A stretch of 64,000 bases of DNA from Desulfovibrionaceae bacterium (GCA_019421865.1 JAHZEL010000008.1:486630-550629), one strand, 5' to 3'; positions 26,123 to 35,107 are shown, numbered from the stretch's first letter. The notes: generated from the letters alone by a model not told the origin. Numbers and translations are program-made.

Positions 26123-27391
26123 CTACTTCCTCACCTGGCCCTGCCCGAAGACCACGAACTTGGTGGTGGTCAGCTCCTGCACCCCCATGGGACCGTAGGC
26201 ATGCAGCTTGGACGTGCTGATGCCGATTTCCGCACCGAGTCCGAGCTGTCCGCCGTCATTGAAGCGGCTCGAAGCATTGACCGCAACCATGGAGGCATCC
26301 GCCTCACGCAGGAAGCGCATGGCATTCAGATGATTGGTCGTGCAGATGATTTCCGTATGATTCGAGCCGTACCGGGCGATGTGCGCAAGCGCGTCGTCCA
26401 TGTCTTCCACCACGCGCACGGCAAGAATGAGATCATGAAATTCCTGACCGAAATCTTCGGCGGAAGCAGGCACGGCAGAAGATCCGAGCAGCGGCAGCGA
26501 CGCTTCGTCCGCGCGGAACTCCACTCCGGCAGCGCCGAGTTTTTCCGCCACACGGGGAAGAAACGCGGCGGCAACGGCTTTGTGCACGAGCAGGCATTCC
26601 AGCGCATTGCACACGCCCGGCCTCTGCACTTTGCCGTTGTATACGATATCCGCCGCCTGATCCAAATCGGCGCTTTCATCGATGAAGGCGTGACACACGC
26701 CCTTGTAGTGCTTGAGCACGGGCATGGTCGCCTGACTGGTCACCGCGCGCACCAGCGACTCTCCGCCGCGGGGAATGAGCACGTCCACGAATTCATCTAG
26801 ACGGCAAAGCTCGGAAACGGCCTCATGAGACGTGATGTCGATGAACTGCACGGCATCGCCCGGCAGTCCCGCTTCACTCAGCGCTTCATGCAGAAGCGCC
26901 GCCAGCGCCACATTGGAGCGGAGAGCCTCGGATCCGCCGCGCAGGATCACGGCATTGCCCGCCTTGAGGCAGAGAATGGAAGCATCCACGGTTACGTTGG
27001 GGCGTGCCTCGTACACCATCGCCACCACGCCGAGAGGAACGCGCATGCGCCCCACCAGCAGACCGTTGGGCCGCTGCCACTGGGAGTCCATGGCTCCCAC
27101 GGGATCAGGCAGCTGTGCCACATGACGACAGGCTCCGGCCATGTCGGCCAGAATGGCCGGGGTAAGACGGAGTCTGTCCATACGGGGGCCGTCCAGCCCG
27201 GCAAGACGGGCCGCTTCAAGATCCCTGCCGTTGGCTTCGAGAAGTTCGCCTTCTCTTTCCTCCAGCAGAGAAGCCAGCCGCAGCAGCGCACGGGTCTTGG
27301 CTTCGGGACTGGCCGCCGCCATCAGACGGGAAGCCTCTCTGGCCTTTTTTCCGGCAAGACGGACAGCTGCACCGATCGTCATATCTTCCAT
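26123..27391 (-). CDS. proA: Gamma-glutamyl phosphate reductase
   Basis: 422 residues, aldehyde-dehydrogenase fold. It reduces glutamyl-5-phosphate to the semialdehyde in proline synthesis with NADPH. MVYEARPNVTVDA and LKAGNAVILRGGSEA are the cofactor-binding blocks. RPGVCNALE carries the catalytic Cys261, and SNHTEIICT and ASMVAVNASSRFNDGGQLGLGAE are C-terminal signatures. The start at 27391 follows AAGGAG. Co-transcribed with nadD. Confidence 0.96.
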   Translation of the reverse strand: MEDMTIGAAVRLAGKKAREASRLMAAASPEAKTRALLRLASLLEEREGELLEANGRDLEAARLAGLDGPRMDRLRLTPAILADMAGACRHVAQLPDPVGAMDSQWQRPNGLLVGRMRVPLGVVAMVYEARPNVTVDASILCLKAGNAVILRGGSEALRSNVALAALLHEALSEAGLPGDAVQFIDITSHEAVSELCRLDEFVDVLIPRGGESLVRAVTSQATMPVLKHYKGVCHAFIDESADLDQAADIVYNGKVQRPGVCNALECLLVHKAVAAAFLPRVAEKLGAAGVEFRADEASLPLLGSSAVPASAEDFGQEFHDLILAVRVVEDMDDALAHIARYGSNHTEIICTTNHLNAMRFLREADASMVAVNASSRFNDGGQLGLGAEIGISTSKLHAYGPMGVQELTTTKFVVFGQGQVRK

Positions 27392-27760
27392 AATCTGTCT
27401 CCTTGAAAAAACATGGGGTCAGCATACGGGTCGGAAAGCCGCCATGCAAGCGTTTTCCTTTTACGTTACGGAAAAAGCATGACTTCTCCGAATATTCTTC
27501 TCTTCGCGGGCCGCCCGCTTCTTCTGCAGACGTTCTCCGACCCTCTTCCCTTTTCCGTGAAACACGAAGCCCTTCCGGCGTAAAAACATCACGCACGTTT
27601 TGTCTTCCTTTGTGCCGAAACCGCCGTTTTCCGCGCTGAGTACGCCTTAAAAACGGTTTTTCTTTTGACATTTATGTCAGTCTTTACTAGCGTGCTTCCA
27701 TACGCCGGAACTCTTCCGGCCTTTCCTTTTGTCCTTTTCTCCATTTTGAAGGAGTCATAC
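27392..27760. other. Divergent intergenic region proA/TPR gene
   Basis: 369 bp with no supported gene. It holds the promoters of both neighbours. The rightward promoter and palindrome at 27665-27693 are listed separately. Confidence 0.45.
27665..27693 (+). promoter_or_regulatory. Promoter with palindromic operator candidate
   Basis: TTGACA (27665-27670) is followed after 17 bp by a weak -10, TAGCGT (27688-27693). A 14-bp palindrome TGACATTTATGTCA (27666-27679) overlaps the -35, as a dimeric repressor site would. It lies about 70-95 bp upstream of the TPR membrane protein start. Confidence 0.5.
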
Positions 27761-28495
27761 ATGGCACAGCGTCCCACCATTCAGAAGCCCACGCCCCTGT
27801 CCGAACCCGCTTTCCGCAAAGGGGCCGACCCCGTCATGGGCGGTGTGAACATTCCCAACTTCAGTGCGGAAATGCAGGCCGAGGTCAGCCCCGAAGCCGC
27901 CCCTCTGTGGAACTTCGTGCTCACCCATGCCCGCAAGATTGCCGCCGGCGTGGTGGTTCTGGTTGTAATCATTCTTTCCGTCGCCGGATGGCAGTGGTAT
28001 CGTGAAGAACAGATTGCCGACGCCCGCCTTGCGCTCGGACGCATCATTTCCATTCAGGATCCCGCCCGCCGCACCGCCGCTCTGGAAGGCTTCCTGAAGG
28101 ATGCTCCCTCCGCCGTGGCCACGTCCGCCTATCTTGAGCTTGCGGCTTCCGCCATTGAGAGCAAGGACTGGGACAAAGCCGCTGCGTCCTATGCCAGCGT
28201 GGCTGAAAACGAAGGCGACTCCCCTCTCGGCTACACGGCCCGTCTGAACCACGCCCAGGTGCTCATGCACAAGGGTGACTTTGCGGCCGCCCGCGACGAA
28301 TTCAAGGCTCTTGTGGCCGACACGCCCGCCGAAGTCGTTCCCGTGATCCATCAGCAGGTTGCCGAAGCCGCCGTCGCCGCCGGCGACAAGGCAGGCGCCA
28401 TCGCCGCCTATGAGGCCGCCGTGGCTTCCCTGCCTCCCACCGACAAGGAATCCGCCGCCTTCTTCCGTTCCCGCATCGCCGCTCTCAAGAAATAA
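27761..28495 (+). CDS. YfgM-like TPR membrane-anchored protein
   Basis: 244 residues. A short cytoplasmic tail is followed by one transmembrane helix at about 53-71 (IAAGVVVLVVIILSVAGWQW) and an alanine-rich periplasmic tetratricopeptide region (DWDKAAASYASVAENE, DFAAARDEFKALVADTP, GDKAGAIAAYEAAVASLP). This is the architecture of YfgM/YbgF-related ancillary chaperone proteins at the Sec translocon. The ATG at 27761 has GAAGGAG 7-8 bases upstream; the frame extends upstream without a better start. Followed 27 bp later by the sigma54 regulator. Confidence 0.8.
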   Translation: MAQRPTIQKPTPLSEPAFRKGADPVMGGVNIPNFSAEMQAEVSPEAAPLWNFVLTHARKIAAGVVVLVVIILSVAGWQWYREEQIADARLALGRIISIQDPARRTAALEGFLKDAPSAVATSAYLELAASAIESKDWDKAAASYASVAENEGDSPLGYTARLNHAQVLMHKGDFAAARDEFKALVADTPAEVVPVIHQQVAEAAVAAGDKAGAIAAYEAAVASLPPTDKESAAFFRSRIAALKK

Positions 28496-28522
28496 CGCCG
28501 TTCGCACTTCCGGAGTGCTTTC

Positions 28523-30115
28523 ATGCTGCAGCATTCAAACAACGCCGCCAATCAGGATGTCAGTCCCTGGCTGGAAACGCTGCGCCTCATCGCCAGCGAA
28601 ATGGGTCCCAAGCGCCCTTTCCAGACCAGTCTCACGTCCCTTTTGCGGAAGCTTTCCGAGCGTCACGGCTTTCTGCGTCCGCATATCGTGCTTTTTGATC
28701 CCGAGACCGGCATGCTCCGCCTCAGTCTGGCCGATACCCAGCCCAAAGCCAATCACGCAAGCTATGCCCCCGGCGTGGGCGTCACCGGACAGGTTTTTGC
28801 TACGGGGCGCTCCGTCATTGTGGAAAAACTCAAGGGCGATTCCCTCTTTCTGAGTCTGCTCTTCGAACGTTCCGACGAGGAAATGGAACGGCTCTCCTTC
28901 ATCTCCGTTCCCATTCTGGCTCCTTCCGGAGACGGTACCCTCTCGGCCCGCGAAGTCATCGGCACCCTGAACGCCGATACGGAATTCGTGTCGCGTGAAG
29001 ATCTGGAAAAACGCCGAGTGTTCATGGAAGTCGCCGCGGCCCTCATCGCCAATGAAGCCGCCTACATGCAGGAAGCCCTCAGCCGTCAGCGCAGGCTTCC
29101 CGGTCAGATGGCCCAGAGCATTGCCGAAGATGAGGACGCCCGTTCCGACTCCGCGTTCATTGCGCAGTCCAAAGTCATGCGCAACATTCTGGAGCAGGCC
29201 GCGCACATCGCGCAGGGGCGCGCTCCCGTGCTGCTCTGCGGCGAACCCGGCGTAGGCAAGGAACGCCTCGCCACGCGCATTCATGCGTTCAGCCCGCGCA
29301 GCGACATTCCTCTTGTGGTATGCCACTGTGCCGCGCTGCCTCCGGAACGCCTTCAGATCGAACTGTGCGGCTATCAGAAAGGCGCGTTTCTCGGCGCCAT
29401 GCAGACGCAGAAAGGTCTTTTTGAACAGGCCAATACCGGCACCATTTTCCTTGACGCCGTAGAAGCGCTCACGCCTACGGCTCAGGAAAGTCTGCTGCGC
29501 CTGCTCAAGGAGCATACGGTAGTGCGTCAGGGCGGCGGAGATCCCGTTCCTGTGGACGTGAGAGTCATTGCCGCCACAAGCGCCCAGCTCGACGCGCTCG
29601 TGGAACAGGGCCGTTTTTCCGGCGAACTGTACGCCCGGCTCAATGTCTGCGCTCTGCACATTCCTCCGCTGAGAGAACGCAGAGAAGACATCGTTCCCCT
29701 TGTGGAACATCTTCTGCTGCGCAACGCCAACTATCACACGGAAAAGATCAAGCGCATTTCCTACCCTGCTCTGGAACTGCTTACCCGCTACTTCTGGCCG
29801 GGCAACATCTCCGAACTGAGCAGCTGCCTGCAGCGTGCTGCGCAGTACTGCGAAGATCACGTCATCCGGGCCGGAGATCTTCCGCCCTCCCTGCAGACGG
29901 CGGAAAGCACTGCTACGGAAGCAGGCCTTTCGCTGGGCGATGCCGTTACCCGCTTTGAAAAGGAACTGCTTGTCGACGCGCTGATCAAGGCCGGCGGCAA
30001 TATGCTGAAAGCGGCCCGCGATCTCAAGTCCAGTTACCGTATCGTCAACTACAAGGTGAAGAAATACGGCATAGATCCGCATCAGTTCGTATACCGCAAC
30101 AAGAATATGCAGTAA
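28523..30115 (+). CDS. NifA-like enhancer-binding regulator with degenerate AAA+ motifs
   Basis: 530 residues. A GAF domain covers about 35-180, an AAA+ sigma54-interaction domain about 210-440, and a Fis-type helix-turn-helix lies at the C-terminus (GGNMLKAARDLKSSYRIVNYKV). Walker A is intact (GEPGVGKE, 240-247). The sigma54-contact loop reads GAFLGA (287-292) instead of GAFTGA. Walker B reads IFLDA (308-312), with Ala312 where the catalytic glutamate of FLDE is expected. Sensor and arginine-finger regions (LYARLNV, PPLRERREDI) remain. It may bind nucleotide and DNA but be poor at driving sigma54 open-complex formation. The GAF ligand is unknown. Confidence 0.88.
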   Translation: MLQHSNNAANQDVSPWLETLRLIASEMGPKRPFQTSLTSLLRKLSERHGFLRPHIVLFDPETGMLRLSLADTQPKANHASYAPGVGVTGQVFATGRSVIVEKLKGDSLFLSLLFERSDEEMERLSFISVPILAPSGDGTLSAREVIGTLNADTEFVSREDLEKRRVFMEVAAALIANEAAYMQEALSRQRRLPGQMAQSIAEDEDARSDSAFIAQSKVMRNILEQAAHIAQGRAPVLLCGEPGVGKERLATRIHAFSPRSDIPLVVCHCAALPPERLQIELCGYQKGAFLGAMQTQKGLFEQANTGTIFLDAVEALTPTAQESLLRLLKEHTVVRQGGGDPVPVDVRVIAATSAQLDALVEQGRFSGELYARLNVCALHIPPLRERREDIVPLVEHLLLRNANYHTEKIKRISYPALELLTRYFWPGNISELSSCLQRAAQYCEDHVIRAGDLPPSLQTAESTATEAGLSLGDAVTRFEKELLVDALIKAGGNMLKAARDLKSSYRIVNYKVKKYGIDPHQFVYRNKNMQ

Positions 30116-30144
30116 CTCTTCCCCTTCGGGCAGCATGCCTTCCC

Positions 30145-30176
30145 AAGGCACCGGACAAGTTCCGGCGCCTTTTTTA
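30145..30176 (+). terminator. Terminator after the regulator gene
   Basis: AAGGCACCGG (30145-30154) pairs with CCGGCGCCTT around a short loop, with one A-C mismatch, followed by TTTTTT. It marks the last clear chromosomal transcription unit before the prophage. Confidence 0.8.
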
Positions 30177-31136
30177 TTCTCCGTCCAGAGCCTTCAGGCC
30201 GACAGCGTTTGGGAATTTCCTGCCAGGGAACCGGTCTTCTTTCGGCAAAAGCCGGGTGCGTCCCCGGCCGCTAGGCAAAGCCCCCTGCCGCAATCCAGAC
30301 ATCCGCATATAGCGCAGTTGCTCACCGCCTTTATCGTATCATGACTGAATTCGAAGCGAGGCGCAGACTCTTCGGCAAAGGGAAGCCGGGAAAGCTTCGG
30401 CCCCCAGCTTTCCCGGCTCCTGAACGACTTTTTCTTCAGCCACTCCATTCCCTGATCGACAGGCAAAACTCGTCTCTGAGAGCGCCTGCCGCTGAAAAAC
30501 GCCCATCTGACAGCATCCAGTCTCTACCTTTGCCTGCAGATGTTGTCGTTTGCCAGCTGTCTTCTCTGCGGCGGTAAAAAGTCCACAGACAGGGAGCCTC
30601 ATATCCAGAGCCTCAGGTCCTTCCGACCAAGAAACACCACGCATAAGGGAACAACCGGAAAAGTATAAGACGCTCAATGTCTCCTGCCTGAAGGTCAAAG
30701 TCCCGCCCTCTTACCAGTACGATCTAGAGGACGAATCAGAGGGCGTCCGCCCTCAGAGACACGACACTCAGCAATGCCTTAGTATATGGACTCGAAGACG
30801 ATGCCCGGCTTTTCTCTCGAGGCAAACGGACTTCTGCAATTATCGCGTCCGTACGTGTATAGCGACAGATAGTTTTGGGTATAAGGGAATACCGGGATTC
30901 TGTGGGATTTACGGGGATATGGTGGGACGGAAGGTGTTGAAGCGCGGCAGTTTACAGGAAATCAAGAGGAAAAAAGAGCACGAAAAACGGGAAGAAGCGT
31001 ACGAACGAAGCTATCCGGCAAAAATACGTTTAAAAGGTGAAGGTGTACGCTAGTTTTTGACTACGGAAAAATCCCCGTGGTGTGCTCATAACCGCCGCGC
31101 TACGGTGTTATAGCGGAGCCCTGGCATCTTGGCAAA
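30177..31136. other. Gene-poor junction that should contain the left prophage end
   Basis: About 960 bp without a credible gene. It contains a strong 13-bp hairpin AGCCGGGAAAGCT/AGCTTTCCCGGCT at 30384-30396/30406-30418. An open frame at 30550-31053 has no family resemblance or ribosome site. The Mu-type left end (TG terminus and transposase-binding sites) must lie here or just before the repressor gene, but I could not fix it by eye. Confidence 0.45.
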
Positions 31137-31183
31137 AGCCCCCTGCAATGTGTCGATTTGGCACAAAACAGGGGGCTTTTTTT
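31137..31183. terminator. Bidirectional terminator beside the repressor
   Basis: AGCCCCCTG (31137-31145) with CAGGGGGCT (31169-31177), then seven T running into the repressor stop codon. It can stop host transcription entering the prophage and end the leftward repressor message. Confidence 0.85.
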
Positions 31184-31877
31184 ATTTGTATTCGCGTCCG
31201 ATCCAGAGTACCCGGCCGATAACGCGGAAATGGGCGGAGAGATCGCCTCTCGTATCCAATTCTAGCGGCGGATAGGCAGGATTGGCGCTTTTTAATATAA
31301 CTTTGCCGGGCAAGTTATCTATTCTTTTTAGATAGATGCTTTCCTCAAAACCAACGGCATACATTTGTCCAGGGATAATTTTCGTTTTGCTTTGATCGAT
31401 CAGTGCGACATCGCCATTTAGAACTTCCGGCACCATGCTATCACCGGAAACTCTCATCAAAACCATATCGCTAGGGTTGCCTTTGCGCAAAATAAAATCC
31501 CGGCGAAAGGCATACTCTTTACTTGGGGTTCCATTTGTTTCAAAGCTACCCCCACCCGCAGAAAGTACAGCATCTACAAGCGGAATCATGACGATATCAT
31601 TATTTTTTTCAATGATATCACTCGTTTTTTTTCGTAGCTCTGCCAGTAATGCCTGTTTGGAGTCATCATCTTCTCTCATGGGGCCGCGCCCTAGAAGGAG
31701 CCATTCTGGCAAAATGCGCAATTTTTTGCAGATATTTTCAAGAAAAATTGCGTCAGGAACAGACACTCCTTTTTCGTAGTTGCGCAAGGTACTTTCCGTT
31801 GTGTCCATTTCTTGCGCAAAAGAGCGCCTAGATTGAGAGCCTCTGATGAATTCTATACGTGCTGCAAGAGTGTCCAT
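31182..31877 (-). CDS. CI/LexA-like phage repressor (S24 family)
   Basis: 231 residues from the ATG at 31875-31877. An N-terminal helix-turn-helix (RSFAQEMDTTESTLRNYEKGVSVP) precedes a LexA/UmuD-type S24 peptidase domain. The nucleophile Ser147 is in GDSMVPEVLNGD, and the general-base Lys184 is in YLKRID. A probable self-cleavage Ala-Gly pair lies at 107-108 (LSAGGG). It should keep the prophage silent and be cleaved when RecA is activated, so induction is predicted to be SOS-linked. The classical Mu repressor is instead ClpX-controlled and lacks this domain. Lower GC than its neighbours. Confidence 0.92.
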   Translation of the reverse strand: MDTLAARIEFIRGSQSRRSFAQEMDTTESTLRNYEKGVSVPDAIFLENICKKLRILPEWLLLGRGPMREDDDSKQALLAELRKKTSDIIEKNNDIVMIPLVDAVLSAGGGSFETNGTPSKEYAFRRDFILRKGNPSDMVLMRVSGDSMVPEVLNGDVALIDQSKTKIIPGQMYAVGFEESIYLKRIDNLPGKVILKSANPAYPPLELDTRGDLSAHFRVIGRVLWIGREYK

Positions 31878-31906
31878 AGCGTGCAATACTTCTACCCCCT
31901 TAACTA

Positions 31907-32017
31907 TTGCGCAAACTGTTGCGCGCAGGTAATGGGATAACCATTTGTTTTTGCACGTGAAATCATAAATCCTGTCAAAAACCAACTGTTGCGCAATTTT
32001 TTATTGACAATGCGCAA
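31907..32017. promoter_or_regulatory. Prophage switch region with repeated TTGCGCAA operators
   Basis: Between the leftward repressor and the rightward early genes, TTGCGCAA occurs at 31907-31914 and 31989-31996, with variants TTGCGCGC at 31919-31926 and ATGCGCAA at 32010-32017. ACTGTTGCGC is repeated at 31916 and 31986. A -35-like TTGACA (32004-32009) sits between two sites. This matches a repressor operator cluster controlling both promoters. Confidence 0.75.
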
Positions 32018-32144
32018 TAAATGACAGAAAACAGACTTACGGGCGGTTTACATGTGAACGTGACAAGTCAAGTGTAGCCGCTCCGATTCAGAATATCAAC
32101 GTCCTAGCCTGGACAAGGTTTGGACAAGCCGGAAGGCGGCCACC

Positions 32145-32573
32145 ATGCCACAGTTTTCCCTCTTTGATTACGATTACAGCAGGATAGCCGGGCTTATGCC
32201 CGCCGTCCGGGCGGCCATGCGCCGCGCGGCGGGAAATCCTGACGGCGAGGGGCGTAAAGCGTTGGTGGACAAGATAAACGCCATCGCCAGAGACGCCGAA
32301 GTCCGCCTGACGGCAGGCCGTGCGGAGTCCGTATCCAAGGATGTTTTGGACAAGTGGCTCTCTCCATCGGATACCTCCCATCCCCCATCCATTCTTGCCC
32401 TTGTGGTGTTCTGTAAGGCTACCGGCGACTACGAGCCCCTTCGGGTTATTCTGGCCGCCTGCGGCCTGGACATCATGACGCCGGAAGACAGGCGATTCCG
32501 GGACTACGGCAAGGCAGACATGGAGATGAAGGCAGCGAGGAAGCGCAAGAAGCAACTGGAGGAAAAACTATGA
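32145..32573 (+). CDS. Phage early regulatory protein, CII-like candidate
   Basis: 142 residues. The segment SKDVLDKWLSPSDTSHPPSILALVVFCKATGDYEPLR resembles the DNA-binding region of phage CII-type regulators. The C-terminus is a lysine-rich helix (KAARKRKKQLEEKL). It is the first rightward early gene, directly after the operator region, and its stop overlaps the next start (ATGA at 32570-32573). Function inferred from position and weak resemblance. Confidence 0.7.
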   Translation: MPQFSLFDYDYSRIAGLMPAVRAAMRRAAGNPDGEGRKALVDKINAIARDAEVRLTAGRAESVSKDVLDKWLSPSDTSHPPSILALVVFCKATGDYEPLRVILAACGLDIMTPEDRRFRDYGKADMEMKAARKRKKQLEEKL

Positions 32574-32845
32574 ACTGGGCAAAGACTGAAAATACCGATC
32601 GGAAGCGTCTTGGTGAGCAGCGTTGTTTCTGGTCCATGCGCATCTATGAGGCTCTGAGACGGAACGGACGTTCCGCGGCTGTTATCGCCTATGAACTGGG
32701 CATTTCCCGTACAGCGGTTTCCGCTACCATTCTCGGCAAGAGTCACTCGCCTCGCATTCTGGACGCACTGCGTGAAGCCGGGGTGCCGGAGAAGTACCTT
32801 TTCGACCCGCGCAAGGTATCCACTACCGGGAAGGCCGCCGCGTAG
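32570..32845 (+). CDS. Ner-like helix-turn-helix protein
   Basis: 91 residues with a helix-turn-helix at about 35-60 (RSAAVIAYELGISRTAVSATILG) followed by HSPRILDALREAGVPEKYLF. Size and position just before the transposase gene match Mu Ner, which represses early transcription. GGAGG lies upstream of the ATG, which overlaps the previous stop. Confidence 0.75.
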   Translation: MNWAKTENTDRKRLGEQRCFWSMRIYEALRRNGRSAAVIAYELGISRTAVSATILGKSHSPRILDALREAGVPEKYLFDPRKVSTTGKAAA

Positions 32846-32906
32846 GCACTAACCGTAAACAGGGGGGCAGCACTGCCACCTGTAACCATCTTTTCCGAGG
32901 CGCGTC

Positions 32907-35045
32907 ATGGACAATTTAAAAGAAGCATATACAACACGAGAGATTGAAATAGCTCTTACTTGTGTGAAAACAAGCGTTATCCGTCGCGCCTCTCGTGAGA
33001 ACTGGCAGTCCCGTCCCCGTGCAGGGCGTGGCGGCGGCCGTGAATGGCTTGTCTCTTCCATGCCTGAAGAGACACGTCTTGCCCTGGCCGCAAAGTTCGC
33101 CCCCGTCGTAGAAAGCACTCCTTTCACCCCGAAGTCCGTTTCCCTTCCGGTGGAAGCTACCCTCAGCCCAAAGGCACAGTGCCGGGCGGACGCGAAAGCC
33201 ATGGTCCTGCACCTGTGTGTAGTGTTTACGAAGTTTACCAACCTGCCGAAGACGCGGGGCATGGAAGCCTTCGCGGTGCGCTGGAACGCCGGAGAAATTG
33301 AGGCTGAGGACTGGCTGAAAAAGGCTGTCCCGCACATCACCAAGAACACACTCGTCAACTGGACAAAAGCGGTCACCGCCGAAGGTTCCCTTCGCCTTGC
33401 GGGCGACTACGGGAAGGGACAGCGCGGCAAGGGCTGCATCGACAGTCAGCCGGAAGTGAAGGAAATCATCGTTGCCATGATGAGTGAGAAGGCGGAAGCG
33501 TCTTCCACTGTTATCCTGGACTTCTTGCGGGCCACCAACGCCAAGCGCTTACCGGAAAACCGGTTCGACGTTCCTTCGCTTCGTGTTCTTCAGCGGTGGA
33601 TGCAGCGCTGGAAGGAAAGGAATCCTTCCCTGTATCAATTCACGCAGTCGCCGGACATGTGGCGCAACCGTTATCTGCCTTCCTTCGGGGATTACTACGC
33701 GGGTATCGTCCACCTGAACCAGCTGTGGGAGTATGATGGTACTCCGTCCGATATCATGCTTTCAGACGGCAAGCGCTACGCCATTATCGGTGTGATCGAA
33801 GTTTACACGCGGCGCGTCAAGCTCCGCGTGACGCCCAGTTCCACGGCGCGGGAAGTCGCGGAAATCACCCGCTCCTGTCTGCTTGACTGGGGCGTGCCGG
33901 AAGTGGCGGCGACCGACAACGGTAAGGAGTATGTCTCCCGTCAGATGATCAGGCTGTTTACCGACCTTGATATCCGGCACGATCCGCTTCCGCCTTTCCG
34001 GCCGGACAGAAAGCCCGCCATCGAGCGCGTGTTCCATAGTTTTTCCCATGACCTTCTGCCTGCCGCGCCCTGCTATCTGGGGCATGACGTGGCCACCAGA
34101 AAGAAAATCGAGAGCCGCAAGAGCTTTGCTGAAAGACTCATGAAGCGCGGCGGGGAACCGGAAGAACTCAGCATGGCCATGACGCCGGAAGCATTGCAGG
34201 AGTTCTGCGACAACTGGACAGATAAGATCTACATGCACCGGTCTCATGATGGCCTGGGCGGCAAGACTCCTTACGAGAAGCTTGCGGAATGCAAGGATAC
34301 CGTGCGGCGCATACCGGACGACTACCTGCCCGCGCTGGACATGCTGCTTCTGCCCGTGGTTGGCGAGCGCCGTATCAACAAGGAAAGCATTCGCATGGGC
34401 GGCCGCGAGTACATCGCACCGGAACTCGGTTCTGCCGACATCATGGGGCGCATGGCGGAAATACGCATGGACCGGCAGGACACAAGCGCCGTTTACGTGT
34501 ACATGGACGGGCTTTTTGTGTGCCGGGCGGAATGTGTGGACAACCTGAGCGCGGAAAGACGGCAGGAACTCGCGGTGGCCGGGCGTATCGCGGCGCGTTC
34601 CGTAAAGAAGCAGGCAGCCGCCATACGTAAGCTTGCGAAGAAGCACGGCATCGACGCGGCGGCGCAGGACATCATGGACTACCACCTTGCCCGCGCGGAA
34701 GAAATCGAAGCTGCAAGCCCGCAGCCGACCCGCACGTCGGAAGCGCATACCACGTTTGAACTCGAAGAAGCCCGCCGGGCCGCATCGGGAGAAAAAGCCA
34801 TGCAGACACTGACGCCTGAACAGGCGGAGGCGGCGCAAAAGGAAGCTGCGGAACTCACCCGTAACGAATTCACAGTGCCCGCCTCCATGCAGGAACGGTA
34901 TGCGCTTTATCAGAAGCTCAACGCTCGCTCTCAATCCGGGGAAACGCTTTCTTCGGAAGAGGAGAACTGGCGGTCCATGTACCGGTTCAGCGCTGAGTGC
35001 AAGGGGCTTGAAGACATGCAGTTTCTATACGCTGTCAACCAATAG
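32907..35045 (+). CDS. Mu-type transposase A (DDE)
   Basis: 712 residues, catalyses strand transfer for replicative transposition. An N-terminal winged-helix region (TTREIEIALTCVKTSVIRRASRENW) resembles the Mu DNA-binding domain. The RNase H-like core has the DDE triad Asp277 (WEYDGTPSD), Asp337 (ATDNGKEY) and Glu373 (KPAIERVFH), close to MuA spacing. The C-terminal part (Mu_transpos_C type plus helical tail) interacts with MuB. This gene identifies the element as Mu-like. Confidence 0.96.
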   Translation: MDNLKEAYTTREIEIALTCVKTSVIRRASRENWQSRPRAGRGGGREWLVSSMPEETRLALAAKFAPVVESTPFTPKSVSLPVEATLSPKAQCRADAKAMVLHLCVVFTKFTNLPKTRGMEAFAVRWNAGEIEAEDWLKKAVPHITKNTLVNWTKAVTAEGSLRLAGDYGKGQRGKGCIDSQPEVKEIIVAMMSEKAEASSTVILDFLRATNAKRLPENRFDVPSLRVLQRWMQRWKERNPSLYQFTQSPDMWRNRYLPSFGDYYAGIVHLNQLWEYDGTPSDIMLSDGKRYAIIGVIEVYTRRVKLRVTPSSTAREVAEITRSCLLDWGVPEVAATDNGKEYVSRQMIRLFTDLDIRHDPLPPFRPDRKPAIERVFHSFSHDLLPAAPCYLGHDVATRKKIESRKSFAERLMKRGGEPEELSMAMTPEALQEFCDNWTDKIYMHRSHDGLGGKTPYEKLAECKDTVRRIPDDYLPALDMLLLPVVGERRINKESIRMGGREYIAPELGSADIMGRMAEIRMDRQDTSAVYVYMDGLFVCRAECVDNLSAERRQELAVAGRIAARSVKKQAAAIRKLAKKHGIDAAAQDIMDYHLARAEEIEAASPQPTRTSEAHTTFELEEARRAASGEKAMQTLTPEQAEAAQKEAAELTRNEFTVPASMQERYALYQKLNARSQSGETLSSEEENWRSMYRFSAECKGLEDMQFLYAVNQ

Positions 35046-35049
35046 AAAA

Positions 35050-35090
35050 GCCCGCTGCCGGAACAGCGGGCCATTCGGGAATTCCCGAAT
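35050..35090. promoter_or_regulatory. Double hairpin between muA-like and muB-like genes
   Basis: GCCCGCTG (35050-35057) pairs with CAGCGGGC (35064-35071), and is immediately followed by a perfect 18-bp palindrome ATTCGGGAATTCCCGAAT (35073-35090). The muB-like ribosome site (AGAGGAG) begins 4 bp later. No T run, so it is more likely an RNA-level control or protein site than a terminator. Confidence 0.6.
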
Positions 35091-35107
35091 ACACAGAGGA
35101 GATTATT

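Noticed and set aside
30550..31053. 167-codon plus-strand frame in the prophage junction.
   Set aside because: No recognisable domain, no ribosome site, and irregular composition; treated as non-coding.
31182..31877. Chromosomal LexA gene.
   Set aside because: Although it has an S24 domain, its position beside a phage switch region and rightward early genes, and its phage-type N-terminal domain, fit a prophage repressor better.
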